A stretch of 64,000 nt of DNA, taken from positions 23,126 to 87,125 of the forward strand of contig CAJQSU010000004.1 of NCBI GenBank assembly GCA_905616435.1, given 5' to 3'. Positions 17,168-26,021 of the stretch are shown here, piece by piece (position 1 is the stretch's first letter; every line of letters begins with the position of its first letter). The notes beneath the pieces are model-generated. The model worked only from the letters and a program-made list of their open reading frames with translations, was not told the origin of the DNA and searched no databases. This DNA is from an uncultured Candidatus Pelagibacter sp. GTDB taxonomy: Bacteria > Pseudomonadota > Alphaproteobacteria > Pelagibacterales > Pelagibacteraceae. Made by a program: the position numbers and the translations under genes.

Positions 17168-18787
17168 ATGCCTAGAGAAGCAATGGATTATGATGTGGTA
17201 ATCGTTGGTGGAGGTCCTTCAGGACTATCTACGGCTATTAAATTAAAACAGTTAGATCCAGAATTAAATGTTTGCTTGCTTGAAAAAGCTTCAGAAATTG
17301 GGGCTCATATTCTTAGCGGTAATGTTTTTGAAACAAGAGCCTTAGACGAACTTTTGCCAAACTGGAAAGAACTAAACTCACCAATTAAAACTAAAGTTTC
17401 AAAAGAAAAATTTTTATTTTTAGGAAAAAATAAATCATTAAATTGGCCAACTTGGCTACTTCCTAAAGTTCAGCAAAATCACAATAATTATATAATTAGT
17501 TTAGCAAATTTATGTAGATGGCTTGCAGAACAAGCAGAAGCTTTAGGCGTTGAAATATTTCCAGGATTTCCTGCAAGTGAAATTTTATATAATGAAGACG
17601 GCTCAGTTAAAGGAGTTGCAACTCAGGATATGGGTATAGATAAAGAGGGAAATCAAAAAGATAGTTTTGAACCTGGCATAGAATTATTAGGAAAAGTTAC
17701 AGTTTTTGCCGAAGGGTGCAGAGGTCACTTAGGAAAACAGTTAATTGAAAAATTTAATCTCTCTGAGGGTAAAGATCCCCAGCAATATGGAATTGGTTTT
17801 AAAGAAATATGGGAAATAGAAGATAAAAATCATGAAGAAGGAATGGTTATGCACACTGCTGGATGGCCTCTAGATAACAATACTTATGGTGGAAGTTTTA
17901 TATATCACGCAGAAAACAAACAAATTTTTTTAGGTTACGTAATAGGCCTTGATTATAAGAATCCCCATCTTTCACCATTTGATGAGTTTCAAAGATTTAA
18001 AACTCACCCAGCAATTAAAAAAATAATTTTAGGGGGTAAAAGAATTTCTTATGGAGCAAGAGCTTTAATTGAAGGAGGTCTTCAAAGTTTACCTAAAATG
18101 TATATGCCTGGAGCATTATTAGTTGGGTGCGATGCAGGCACTTTAAATATGCCAAAAATTAAAGGTTCTCACACTGCAATGAAAAGTGGAATTATAGCTG
18201 CTGAAACAATTAATTTTCATTTTAAAAAAGGAGATGATCTATCAGTATATGAAAAAATATTTAAAGAGAGTTGGTTATATAAAGAATTATACAAGGCAAG
18301 AAATGTTAAACCAAGTTTTAGTTGGGGCTTAATTCTAGGAATAATATTTACAGGAATAGATCAAATTTTGTTTAGAGGTAAATTACCATTAACGCTCAAA
18401 CATAGACATGCTGACCATGAAACTTTAAAGCCCGCAAGTGAAATGCCTAAAATCGATTATCCCAAACCTGATAATATTATTACATTTGATAAAACAAGTT
18501 CAATTTATTTAACAGGCACTAATCATACCGAAAATCAACCAGTGCACTTACAGCTTAAAGATCCCAATTTACCAATCAATTATACTTTAGAAAAATTTGA
18601 TGAACCTGCGCAAAGATATTGTCCTGCGGGGGTTTATGAAGTTCAAAAAGAAAATGATGTAAATAAATTTGTAATCAATTCTCAAAATTGTATTCATTGT
18701 AAAACTTGTGATATTAAAGAGCCTTCACAAAATATTGTCTGGGTAACACCTGAAGGTGGAGGTGGTCCTAAATATGGAAATATGTAA
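17168..18787 (+). CDS. Electron transfer flavoprotein:ubiquinone oxidoreductase
   Basis: A 539-aa membrane-bound flavo-iron-sulfur protein that moves electrons from ETF to ubiquinone. It has VVIVGGGPSGLSTAI near 11-25, EIGAHILSGNVFE near 41-53, and a C-terminal 4Fe-4S segment with CPAG, then CIHCKTCDI near 509-517 and the ending EGGGGPKY. The start may be the ATG at 17168 or that at 17186 (MDYDVVIVGG), which has AGAGAAG before it. It ends the operon; a 6-bp CTTAAA/TTTAAG repeat follows at 18793-18807. Confidence 0.96.
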   Translation: MPREAMDYDVVIVGGGPSGLSTAIKLKQLDPELNVCLLEKASEIGAHILSGNVFETRALDELLPNWKELNSPIKTKVSKEKFLFLGKNKSLNWPTWLLPKVQQNHNNYIISLANLCRWLAEQAEALGVEIFPGFPASEILYNEDGSVKGVATQDMGIDKEGNQKDSFEPGIELLGKVTVFAEGCRGHLGKQLIEKFNLSEGKDPQQYGIGFKEIWEIEDKNHEEGMVMHTAGWPLDNNTYGGSFIYHAENKQIFLGYVIGLDYKNPHLSPFDEFQRFKTHPAIKKIILGGKRISYGARALIEGGLQSLPKMYMPGALLVGCDAGTLNMPKIKGSHTAMKSGIIAAETINFHFKKGDDLSVYEKIFKESWLYKELYKARNVKPSFSWGLILGIIFTGIDQILFRGKLPLTLKHRHADHETLKPASEMPKIDYPKPDNIITFDKTSSIYLTGTNHTENQPVHLQLKDPNLPINYTLEKFDEPAQRYCPAGVYEVQKENDVNKFVINSQNCIHCKTCDIKEPSQNIVWVTPEGGGGPKYGNM

Positions 18788-18804
18788 CTATATGCTTAAA
18801 TGTT

Positions 18805-19179
18805 TTAAGAAATATCAATAGCATTCTTTTTTAAAACTTCCAATGAAACAAGTTTTAACGTTTTTTCATGTGTTCTTTTTAAAAAAACTGGACAACCTTT
18901 TCCAGCATCTATAGCTCTTGCATACCAACTAGCACAAACACACCAACCATCCCCATCTTTTAATCCAGGAAAACCAAATTCTGGGTGTGGCGTAATTAAA
19001 TCATTGCCAGCCTCTTTGCACCATTCTAAAAATTCAGTTGTAACTTTTGCACATACTGTATGAATACCATGGTCATCTTCATCTGTGCTACAGCAACCAT
19101 CTCTATGCCATCCTGTTAAGGGATCGTTAGAACATTCTTCTAAATCTTCACCTAGGACATTTTTTTGTTTATCTCTCAT
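18805..19179 (-). CDS. DUF2237 family protein
   Basis: A 124-aa cysteine-rich protein matching the DUF2237 pattern: KNVLGEDLEECSNDPLTGWHRDG, CCSTDEDDHGIHTVCA near 29-44, FLEWCKEAGNDL and GDGWCVCASWY near 76-86. Members are widespread in bacteria and have no known function; the many Cys could bind metal. The stop of hisI overlaps its ATG, so the two are cotranscribed leftward. Confidence 0.85.
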   Translation of the reverse strand: MRDKQKNVLGEDLEECSNDPLTGWHRDGCCSTDEDDHGIHTVCAKVTTEFLEWCKEAGNDLITPHPEFGFPGLKDGDGWCVCASWYARAIDAGKGCPVFLKRTHEKTLKLVSLEVLKKNAIDIS

Positions 19180-19667
19180 TAAATTTTTGTTGGATTAGGC
19201 TGATCTTTGTAAACGACCTTTGGATCAAAAGATTTTTCTTTTTCTTCAAATTTCATTTTAATTTGTCTTCCATTATCAATTGGACCTAATGGAATTGATC
19301 TATAAAAACACGATCTATAGCCAACATGACAGCTAGAACCATTACTGATATCAACTGTTAGCCAAACAGAATCTTGGTCATCATCAATTCTAATTTCTAA
19401 AACTTTTTGAGTGTAACCACTTATTTTACCTTTGTGCCAAACTTGCTGCCTAGATCTACTGAAGTAGTGAGCCTCTCTAGTCTCAATAGTTTTTTTAAAA
19501 GCCTCAACATTCATATACCCATGCATAAGAATATCTTTAGTTTTTGAGCACATTGTAATAACTGGAATTAGCCCATCATTATCAAATTTTGGAGAAAGCA
19601 AGTTTCCTTCTTCAATTTCGAGTATATTTTCTCTCTTTTTAAACATATGTAGGTAATTATGTAGCAT
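19179..19667 (-). CDS. hisI: Phosphoribosyl-AMP cyclohydrolase
   Basis: Third step of histidine biosynthesis, opening the adenine ring of PR-AMP. The conserved blocks are LIPVITMCSKTKDILMHGYM, AHYFSRSRQQVWHKG near 66-80, the metal-binding DDDQDSVWL and the Cys-containing GSSCHVGYRSCFYR near 110-123. It is a HisI domain only, with no HisE part. A shorter start is possible at 19646. No other his gene is near. It diverges from folE. Confidence 0.93.
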   Translation of the reverse strand: MLHNYLHMFKKRENILEIEEGNLLSPKFDNDGLIPVITMCSKTKDILMHGYMNVEAFKKTIETREAHYFSRSRQQVWHKGKISGYTQKVLEIRIDDDQDSVWLTVDISNGSSCHVGYRSCFYRSIPLGPIDNGRQIKMKFEEKEKSFDPKVVYKDQPNPTKI

Positions 19668-19723
19668 ACTAGTAAATATAATAAATATTTTAAAAGTAAG
19701 GATTTACTGTATAAACTGACTTT

Positions 19724-20332
19724 ATGAAATTAGTAAAAGACACAGATGTAAAAAATTTAAAAGTCAATAAGGTTTCAGATCAAGAAGCTGAAGAAGCATT
19801 TAAAACTATACTAACTTGGATTGGTGAAGATCCCAGTAGAGAAGGTTTATTAGAAACACCTAAAAGAGTAGTTAAAGCATTTAAAGAGTATTTTGGTGGG
19901 TATACACAAGATGCAGAACAGATTTTAAGCAAAACATTTGGTGATGTTGAGGGTTACGATGACATGGTTGTTGAAAAAAATATTTCAGTTACAAGTCATT
20001 GTGAACATCATATGGCACCAATAGTTGGAACTGCACATGTTGCTTATATCCCAAATGAAAGAGTGGTTGGTTTAAGTAAGTTAGCTAGGGTTGTTGAGGT
20101 ATTTTCAAAAAGACTGCAAACACAAGAAAGACTTACAATGCAAGTTGCCAAAGCGTTAATGACTTCATTGAACGCAAAAGGAGTTGCCGTTACAATTGAT
20201 GCAGCACATCAATGCATGACAATGAGAGGAATTAAAAAAGAGAAAGCAACCACAGTTACAAATTATTTTTTAGGTCAATTCAAAGAAGACCTTAACATTC
20301 AAAATAGATATTTAACATATATAAGTAAATAG
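19724..20332 (+). CDS. folE: GTP cyclohydrolase I
   Basis: Makes 7,8-dihydroneopterin triphosphate from GTP for folate. At 202 aa it is of normal length, with EDPSREGLLETPKRV near 35-49, zinc ligands in SHCEHHMAPI near 90-99 and AHQCMTMRGIKK near 161-172, and RLQTQERLT near 129. In this genome folate is the C1 carrier used by the GcvT-like enzymes. A single-gene unit with its own promoter in the 56-bp gap to hisI, or read on into the acuI-like gene 19 bp downstream. Confidence 0.97.
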   Translation: MKLVKDTDVKNLKVNKVSDQEAEEAFKTILTWIGEDPSREGLLETPKRVVKAFKEYFGGYTQDAEQILSKTFGDVEGYDDMVVEKNISVTSHCEHHMAPIVGTAHVAYIPNERVVGLSKLARVVEVFSKRLQTQERLTMQVAKALMTSLNAKGVAVTIDAAHQCMTMRGIKKEKATTVTNYFLGQFKEDLNIQNRYLTYISK

Positions 20333-20351
20333 TTTTTAAGAGGGTAAATAC

Positions 20352-21353
20352 ATGTCAGAGAATTTTAAAGCATTAGTGGTTAATCAAGAGGGTGAAAATT
20401 TTACTAGAGAAGTAAAATTGCTAGATAAATCATTTTTAAAACATGGTGATGTTCTTGTTAAAGTAGATTATTCAGATTTGAATTATAAAGATGCACTTGT
20501 TTTAAATAATGGTGCAAAATTAGTTAAAGAATTTCCACATATTCCAGGCATTGATTTTTCAGGAACGGTAGAAGAAAGTGACAACTCTAAATTTAAAAAA
20601 GGAGACGAGGTTATTCTTACGGGATGGAGAGTGGGAGAGATTTACTTTGGTGGTTACTCTCAAATGGCTAGAGTTAATGGTGATTATTTGGTTAAAAAAC
20701 CAAAAAATATTTCATCTAAACAAGCTATGATTTTAGGGACTGCTGGACTTACTGCATTGCTTTGCTCTTTTGCTATTAAAGCGAGAGAAGAAATTTTATT
20801 AGGTGATAAAGTAAAAGATGTGTTAGTGACTGGAGCATCTGGAGGAGTAGGAAGTATTGCTGTAATGATTTTAAATAAATTTGGGTATGATGTAACAGCT
20901 GTTACAGGTAAAACTAAAAATGAAGAATATTTAAAGTCACTAGGAGCTAAAAACATTATAAATAAAGCGGATTTAGATAAAGATGCAAGACCGTTAGATA
21001 AAGGTCTGTGGGATGGTGTGGTCGACACTGTGGGAGGAAAAATTCTTGCTAATGCCATTGCGCAAACTAGAGATAATGGAATTGTTGCAGCATGTGGAAA
21101 TGCTTCTGATTACAAATTAAATACAACGGTAATGCCCTTCATTATCAGGGGTGTTAAGCTTTGGGGAATTAACTCTGTAACCGCATCTATTAAGAGAAGA
21201 GAATTTGTTTGGAACGAAGTTCAAAACCTTATTGATTTTGAAAAATTAGAACAATCAATTAAGATAATTAGCCTAGAAGATCTAACAGATGTATTTCCAA
21301 AGATGCTGAAGGGCGAAACATCAGGCAGATATATTGTTGATCTTAATAAATAG
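20352..21353 (+). CDS. acuI: Acryloyl-CoA reductase-like zinc-free alcohol dehydrogenase (AcuI/YhdH)
   Basis: A 333-aa MDR-superfamily NADPH reductase. The N-terminal YSDLNYKDALVLN near 38-50, the GIDFSGTVEES block near 68-78, the nucleotide-binding VLVTGASGGVGSIAVMIL near 158-175 and LWDGVVDTVGG near 220 fit the YhdH/AcuI family. AcuI reduces acryloyl-CoA in DMSP catabolism; the alternative is a general quinone reductase-like role. The LysR gene begins on the base after its stop, suggesting joint expression. Confidence 0.8.
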   Translation: MSENFKALVVNQEGENFTREVKLLDKSFLKHGDVLVKVDYSDLNYKDALVLNNGAKLVKEFPHIPGIDFSGTVEESDNSKFKKGDEVILTGWRVGEIYFGGYSQMARVNGDYLVKKPKNISSKQAMILGTAGLTALLCSFAIKAREEILLGDKVKDVLVTGASGGVGSIAVMILNKFGYDVTAVTGKTKNEEYLKSLGAKNIINKADLDKDARPLDKGLWDGVVDTVGGKILANAIAQTRDNGIVAACGNASDYKLNTTVMPFIIRGVKLWGINSVTASIKRREFVWNEVQNLIDFEKLEQSIKIISLEDLTDVFPKMLKGETSGRYIVDLNK

Positions 21354-22250
21354 ATGGATTGGGATAAATTAAAAATTTTTCATGCAGTAGCTGAAGCAGG
21401 AAGTTTTACCAATGCAACAATCAACCTAAACTTAAGTCAATCAGCAATCAGTAGACAAATACAATCTTTAGAGCAAGATTTAAAAGTGCAATTATTTGAA
21501 AGACATGCAAGAGGATTAACGCTTACAGAAAATGGAGAGTATGTATTTAAAACTGCTCATGAAGTAATTAGCAAACTAAAAGAAGTTGAAACGTCTTTAG
21601 GTGATCAAAAAAATAAACCAACTGGTAAATTAACAATTACAACAGTTAGAAGTTTTGGGACCCACTGGTTAACACCTAGAATTCAAGAGTTTATGAGACT
21701 TAATCCTGAAATTGAAATTGAGCTAATATTTGATGACAAAGAGTTAGATTTAAGTACACGTCAAGCAGACATAGGTATTTTTATGAGGAGGCCAAAACAG
21801 CTAAACTATATCCAAAAAAAGTTAGTTGATATTAAATATTATATCTACGGATCAATTAAATATCTTGAAAAATTTGGAATACCAAAAACAATTGCTGATT
21901 TAAATAAACATAAATTCATTTCTTTTGGTAAAGGAGCTCCATCTCCAGTGTATAACCCTGATTGGGCCCTAAAACTTGGAATGCATGATGGGAAAAAAAG
22001 AAAAACAATGATGAAGGTAAATAGTGTGATGGGATTACTTTTAGCTGTAGAAACAGGAGTAGGTTTAGCAGCTTTACCTGAGTATTTGGTTTCAAATTCT
22101 AGTAATGTTATTAAAGTTTTACCCAAATCAGAGGGCCCTATTACTGAAGCTCACTTTGTTTACCCACAATCATTAAAAAATACTGCTAGAGTTCAGGCAT
22201 TTAGAAATTTCCTATTTAGTAAAATTGGTGACTGGAAAAATAATTCATAA
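21354..22250 (+). CDS. LysR family transcriptional regulator
   Basis: A 298-aa regulator. The N-terminal winged helix-turn-helix is complete: FHAVAEAGSFTNATINLNLS and SAISRQIQSLEQDLKVQLFERHARGLTLTENG (residues 9-62). A LysR substrate-binding domain follows. It starts directly after the stop of the acuI-like gene, with no spacer, so its level is tied to that gene. The effector is unknown. It may control the adjoining reductase gene, which is inference. Confidence 0.93.
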   Translation: MDWDKLKIFHAVAEAGSFTNATINLNLSQSAISRQIQSLEQDLKVQLFERHARGLTLTENGEYVFKTAHEVISKLKEVETSLGDQKNKPTGKLTITTVRSFGTHWLTPRIQEFMRLNPEIEIELIFDDKELDLSTRQADIGIFMRRPKQLNYIQKKLVDIKYYIYGSIKYLEKFGIPKTIADLNKHKFISFGKGAPSPVYNPDWALKLGMHDGKKRKTMMKVNSVMGLLLAVETGVGLAALPEYLVSNSSNVIKVLPKSEGPITEAHFVYPQSLKNTARVQAFRNFLFSKIGDWKNNS

Positions 22251-22313
22251 TTTTCTAGACATAAATTCTTTTTAAATGTTTTAGATCTAAACAACCCACA
22301 AGTGCGACATTAA

Positions 22314-22334
22314 TGCGATTGATAATCATTCGCA
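22314..22334. promoter_or_regulatory. Fur-like operator upstream of fbpA
   Basis: A 21-bp palindrome, TGCGATTGATAATCATTCGC plus A, is symmetric apart from one base pair and the centre. Its core TTGATAATCATT closely matches the Fur-box core (ATGATAATCATT). It lies 55 bp before the ATG of the iron-binding protein gene, as expected for iron-dependent repression. A related alphaproteobacterial Fur-family regulator could be the binder. Confidence 0.8.
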
Positions 22335-22388
22335 ATGCAAATAATAAGCATTCTAATCTAATCAAAATAACTTAAACGGAAGATAATA

Positions 22389-23408
22389 ATGAAAAAACTG
22401 ACAATTATTGCATTTTTCATGGCTTTATTTGCAAACATAACATTTGCAGCTGAAGTTAATGTATTCAGTGCAAGACATTACGATTCTGATATTCAACTTT
22501 ACGAAAAATTTACAGCTAAAACTGGAATTAAAGTAAATATTATATCTGGTAAAGATAAAGCTCTTCAAAAAAGAATAATTGAAGAAGGTGCCGATTCAAA
22601 AGCTGACCTTTATATTACTGCTGATGCAGGAAGATTAGGTGCATTTGCTAAAAAAGGAATGTTCCAAAATTCTATGTCTCCAGCAATTAAAGCTGCAGTA
22701 CCATCAAACTTTAGAACTTCTAAATGGACTGGAATAGCTAAGAGAGCAAGAATTATGTATTATTCACCTGAAAGAGTAAGTGAAAATGAACTTAATGGTA
22801 TGACCTACGAAGGTCTAGCTGATCCAAAATGGAAAGGTAGAGTTGTTATAAGAAAATCTAACAACATCTACAATCAATCTCTTGTTGCTTCATTAGTTAA
22901 AAATAATGGAAAAAAAGCAACTGCAGAATGGGCTAAAGGATTAGTTGCTAATATGGCTAGAGATTCTAAAGGAAATGATAGAGCTCAAATTTTAGCTGTA
23001 GCAGCTGGTGAAGCTGATATAGCTGTAGCTAATACTTACTACTTAGCTTTGATGTTATCTGGAAAAAAAGGTCCAGAACAACAAGCAGCAGCTAAAAAAG
23101 TTTTACCATTCTTTCCTAACCAAGGAGATAGAGGAACTCACATGAACATTAGTGGTGGTGGTGTATTAAAAAATGCTCCAAACAAAGCTAATGCAATTAA
23201 ACTACTTGAGTTTTTATTAACTAAAGAAGCACAAACACATATAGTTAATAATACATTTGAATACCCAATGATTGCAGGTGTTGAACCTCATGCATTAGTT
23301 AAACAAATGGGTCTTGGATTTAAACAAGATTTAGAAACTAAAGTAGCAAATTACGGAAAAAACCAAACCGCAGCATTAGAAGTAATGTTAGCTGCTAATT
23401 GGAAGTAA
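22389..23408 (+). CDS. fbpA: Iron(III) ABC transporter substrate-binding protein
   Basis: A 339-aa periplasmic protein of the FbpA/FutA/SfuA family. A signal peptide (KKLTIIAFFMALFANITFA, cleavage before AEV) leads into EVNVFSARHYDSD near 22-34. The Tyr-rich iron-ligand region ANTYYLALM lies near 218-226 and HMNISGGG near 251. A GGAAGA ribosome-binding site precedes the ATG, and a Fur-like palindrome lies upstream. The permease and ATPase genes follow after a small gene and a peroxiredoxin. Confidence 0.95.
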   Translation: MKKLTIIAFFMALFANITFAAEVNVFSARHYDSDIQLYEKFTAKTGIKVNIISGKDKALQKRIIEEGADSKADLYITADAGRLGAFAKKGMFQNSMSPAIKAAVPSNFRTSKWTGIAKRARIMYYSPERVSENELNGMTYEGLADPKWKGRVVIRKSNNIYNQSLVASLVKNNGKKATAEWAKGLVANMARDSKGNDRAQILAVAAGEADIAVANTYYLALMLSGKKGPEQQAAAKKVLPFFPNQGDRGTHMNISGGGVLKNAPNKANAIKLLEFLLTKEAQTHIVNNTFEYPMIAGVEPHALVKQMGLGFKQDLETKVANYGKNQTAALEVMLAANWK

Positions 23409-23415
23409 GTAATAA

Positions 23416-23613
23416 GTGAAAAAGAATTTATTTAATATTTATAAAAATAATTCTTCTAGTGTTAATGATCAGTCACATGGCTCTCAAGTTCAGGAAACAT
23501 GTGAGCCATGTTCACTAGAGTGTGAAAAAATGAATATGAAAATAAATAATAGAAAATTATCCGATATTACAAATGATGAGGTTTTAAATATCCTTACTCC
23601 GTTTAAATATTGA
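23416..23613 (+). CDS. Small Cys-containing protein after fbpA, 65 aa
   Basis: An open frame starting with GTG 8 bases after the fbpA stop. The product has the cluster CEPCSLEC (residues 33-40) in a hydrophilic protein ending in NILTPFKY. No signal peptide or known family. The region encoding the Cys cluster also forms a 9-bp inverted repeat (ACATGGCTC at 23475 and GAGCCATGT at 23503). This could instead mean a structured non-coding 3' segment, so I hold the gene call as moderate. Confidence 0.5.
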   Translation: MKKNLFNIYKNNSSSVNDQSHGSQVQETCEPCSLECEKMNMKINNRKLSDITNDEVLNILTPFKY

Positions 23614-23635
23614 CATATTTTTCTTTTTAATGATT

Positions 23636-23688
23636 GTGCTCATAGTTCTACAAAAGGTATTTACCCTACCTAATTTAACTATGAGCAC
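23636..23688. other. 12-bp perfect inverted repeat between fbpA unit and peroxiredoxin
   Basis: GTGCTCATAGTT (23636-23647) and AACTATGAGCAC (23677-23688) are perfectly complementary across a 29-base loop. The loop itself contains GGTATTTACC, able to pair internally. A TTGACA-like hexamer lies about 22 bp upstream. There is an A-run, not a T-run, on its right flank, so a rightward intrinsic terminator is unlikely. It may be an operator, an RNA element or a leftward terminator. Confidence 0.55.
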
Positions 23689-23750
23689 TAAAAAAAATTC
23701 AAATGCAAGTAATACAATTAAATAAACATTTAAAAAATAATAGGAATAGA

Positions 23751-24257
23751 ATGATTGAAGGAAAAAAATGTTCAAGCATAGTTTTAAAAACTAGAAAAAT
23801 TGGTAAATGGGTTGATGTAAGTACTGATGAAATTTTTAAAGGTAAAAAAGTAATATTATTTTCATTGCCAGGTGCATTTACACCCACATGTTCTGAAAAA
23901 CAGTTACCAGGTTTCGAAAAAAATTATGATAAATTACTATCTCTTGGTGTTAATGAAGTTTATTGCATTAGTGTCAATGATGGCTTTGTAATGAATGCTT
24001 GGGCAGATCAACAAAAATTAACAAAAGTTAAGGTATTACCTGATGGAAATGCTGACTTTACTCGCTCAATGGGGATGTTAATTGATAAAAAACATTTAGG
24101 TTTTGGTCTAAGAAGCTGGAGATATTGTGCAATAATTAATGATGGTATTGTTGAAAAATGGTGGCAAGAGGAAGGTATGAATAATGATGGAAGTGATCCC
24201 GATCCATATGTAGAAACAACCCCAGAAAATTGCATAGAATATTTATCAAGCAAGTAA
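23751..24257 (+). CDS. Peroxiredoxin, Prx5 (AhpE/type II) subfamily
   Basis: Thiol peroxidase with the peroxidatic Cys in PGAFTPTCSEKQLPGF, followed by VYCISVNDGFVMNAWA and a C-terminal WRYCAIINDGIVEKWW. I chose the ATG at 23751 because AGGA lies 8 bases before it and the protein then starts at the family's usual position; an ATG at 23703 adds 16 residues. Product about 168 aa. It sits inside the iron-uptake cluster, between fbpA and fbpB, which would link peroxide removal to iron import. A terminator follows. Confidence 0.9.
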   Translation: MIEGKKCSSIVLKTRKIGKWVDVSTDEIFKGKKVILFSLPGAFTPTCSEKQLPGFEKNYDKLLSLGVNEVYCISVNDGFVMNAWADQQKLTKVKVLPDGNADFTRSMGMLIDKKHLGFGLRSWRYCAIINDGIVEKWWQEEGMNNDGSDPDPYVETTPENCIEYLSSK

Positions 24258-24335
24258 TTAAGCAGGATAAATAATTTATAAAAAATTTAGGAATTAACTC
24301 TCGTAATCTCTCTCCAAATTGGTTTCGAAGTTAAT

Positions 24336-24367
24336 AGAAACTTCCCCTAAAAACAGGGGAAGTTTCT
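24336..24367 (+). terminator. Hairpin terminator after the peroxiredoxin gene
   Basis: A perfect 13-bp stem (AGAAACTTCCCCT and AGGGGAAGTTTCT) with a 6-base loop. It is GC-rich in the middle against a very AT-rich background. The 3' arm ends in TTTCT but no long T-run follows. It separates the peroxiredoxin from the fbpB start 29 bases later. Confidence 0.7.
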
Positions 24368-24396
24368 TAAAACAAGATATTAGAGTATTATAAATT

Positions 24397-26016
24397 ATGC
24401 GAATTAAAGATATTAACATTTGGTACTTAAGTTCTTTATTAATATCTATAATTGTTGCCATACCGATAGTTACTGTTTTTAGTAGTTTTTTTGAGTCAAC
24501 TGGGAGTTATTCCTCAATTATTAAAGATACTTTTTTTTACAATTATATCTCAAATTCTTTAGTACTTTTAATTTGTGTTTTAATTTTAACATTTATAATT
24601 GGCGTTACATGCGCTTACTTAGTTTCATTTTATAAGTTTCCAGGGTCAAACTTTTTTAAATGGGCCCTAATATTATCCTTTGCAGTTCCCTCTTATATCT
24701 ATGCATATTCTTTAACTGCTTTTTTTGAAAATTACGGAACTGCTTTTACAATTTTAAAAAATTTATTTGGAGAAGGTGATTACAATTCTCAAATTCCAAA
24801 GTTTGATGGAATGTTGGGAGCTATAATTGCAATTTCGTTTTCTTTATTTGGATATGTTTATGTTTTGACAAGAGCTTCATTTCATTATCAATCACAAAAT
24901 TTAATTGAGCTTGGTAAAAATCTTGGATTTTCAAAACAAAAATCTTTTTTTAAGATAATTCTTCCATCTGCAAGGCCAGCAATAGTTGCAGGACTCTCTC
25001 TTGTTGCAATGGAAACACTTTCAGATTTTGGATCTGTATCGTTTTTTGGAATTTCGACATTAACCACAGGAATTTATAACGCATGGATCTCTTTTGATGA
25101 TCTTGCTTTAGCTAACAGATTGTCATTTTACTTATTAATTTTTATTTTAGGTTTATTTTTATTAGAAAATTTTTCTAGAAAAAAAGCTCAATATCATTCA
25201 CCTTCTAAAGGTGGTTTTAATTCAAAAACACTAGCAAATTTAACAGGTATAAAATCACTTCTAGCTATAACTTTTTGTTCAATTGTGTTCTTTATTAGTT
25301 TTTTATTTCCAGTTTTACAAATGCTTTATTGGACAATTATTTTTCCAAAACATTTAGCAGATTTAAATTTGATTGAATTATTCTTTAATACTATTTTGTT
25401 AGTAGTCTTATCGAGCATTCTATTAATTTCTTTAGCATTTATCTCAAATTATGGGAGCAGGGTTTCTAGAAGTAAATTTTTAGAAGTATTAACTACTTTT
25501 TCTATATCAGGATATGCGATTCCGGGAATTATATTAGCAGTAGCATTTATTACGTTTGTTTCTTGGTTTGATAATAATATTATTAGCTTTTTTGGATTTA
25601 ATACAATTAAGTCAATTTTTATAGGCTCTATTTTTGGTTTGGTTATTGTATATTTTGTTAGATTTTACTCTTTGGCTAGTAATGGAATTAAATCTGGTTA
25701 TTTAAAAATAAATTACTCAATTGATGAAAGTGCATATTTACTTGGCTATTCTAAGTTTAAAACTTTTAAGAATATTCATATTCCTTATTTGAAAAACTCA
25801 ATGCTTTTAATTGGAATATTGATAGCTATTGAAATTATTAAGGAGCTTCCCATAACATTAATAATGAGACCTTTTAATTTTGAAACTTTTGCAACTACAG
25901 CTTATATATTCGCATCTCAAGATTTGTTAGAAGCTGCTGCAGCACCTTCATTATTCCTTATTCTTATTGCAAGTTTCTTTATTTTAATTACATCTAGATA
26001 TATTCTTAAGGACTAA
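24397..26016 (+). CDS. fbpB: Iron(III) ABC transporter permease
   Basis: A 539-aa permease made of two fused six-helix halves, as in FbpB/SfuB. Each half has an EAA-type loop: ELGKNLGFSKQKSFFKIILPS near 170 and DESAYLLGYSKFKTFKNIHIP near 445. It forms the membrane channel for ferric iron delivered by FbpA. The ATPase gene follows after 5 bp. Confidence 0.95.
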   Translation: MRIKDINIWYLSSLLISIIVAIPIVTVFSSFFESTGSYSSIIKDTFFYNYISNSLVLLICVLILTFIIGVTCAYLVSFYKFPGSNFFKWALILSFAVPSYIYAYSLTAFFENYGTAFTILKNLFGEGDYNSQIPKFDGMLGAIIAISFSLFGYVYVLTRASFHYQSQNLIELGKNLGFSKQKSFFKIILPSARPAIVAGLSLVAMETLSDFGSVSFFGISTLTTGIYNAWISFDDLALANRLSFYLLIFILGLFLLENFSRKKAQYHSPSKGGFNSKTLANLTGIKSLLAITFCSIVFFISFLFPVLQMLYWTIIFPKHLADLNLIELFFNTILLVVLSSILLISLAFISNYGSRVSRSKFLEVLTTFSISGYAIPGIILAVAFITFVSWFDNNIISFFGFNTIKSIFIGSIFGLVIVYFVRFYSLASNGIKSGYLKINYSIDESAYLLGYSKFKTFKNIHIPYLKNSMLLIGILIAIEIIKELPITLIMRPFNFETFATTAYIFASQDLLEAAAAPSLFLILIASFFILITSRYILKD

Positions 26017-26021
26017 AAATT

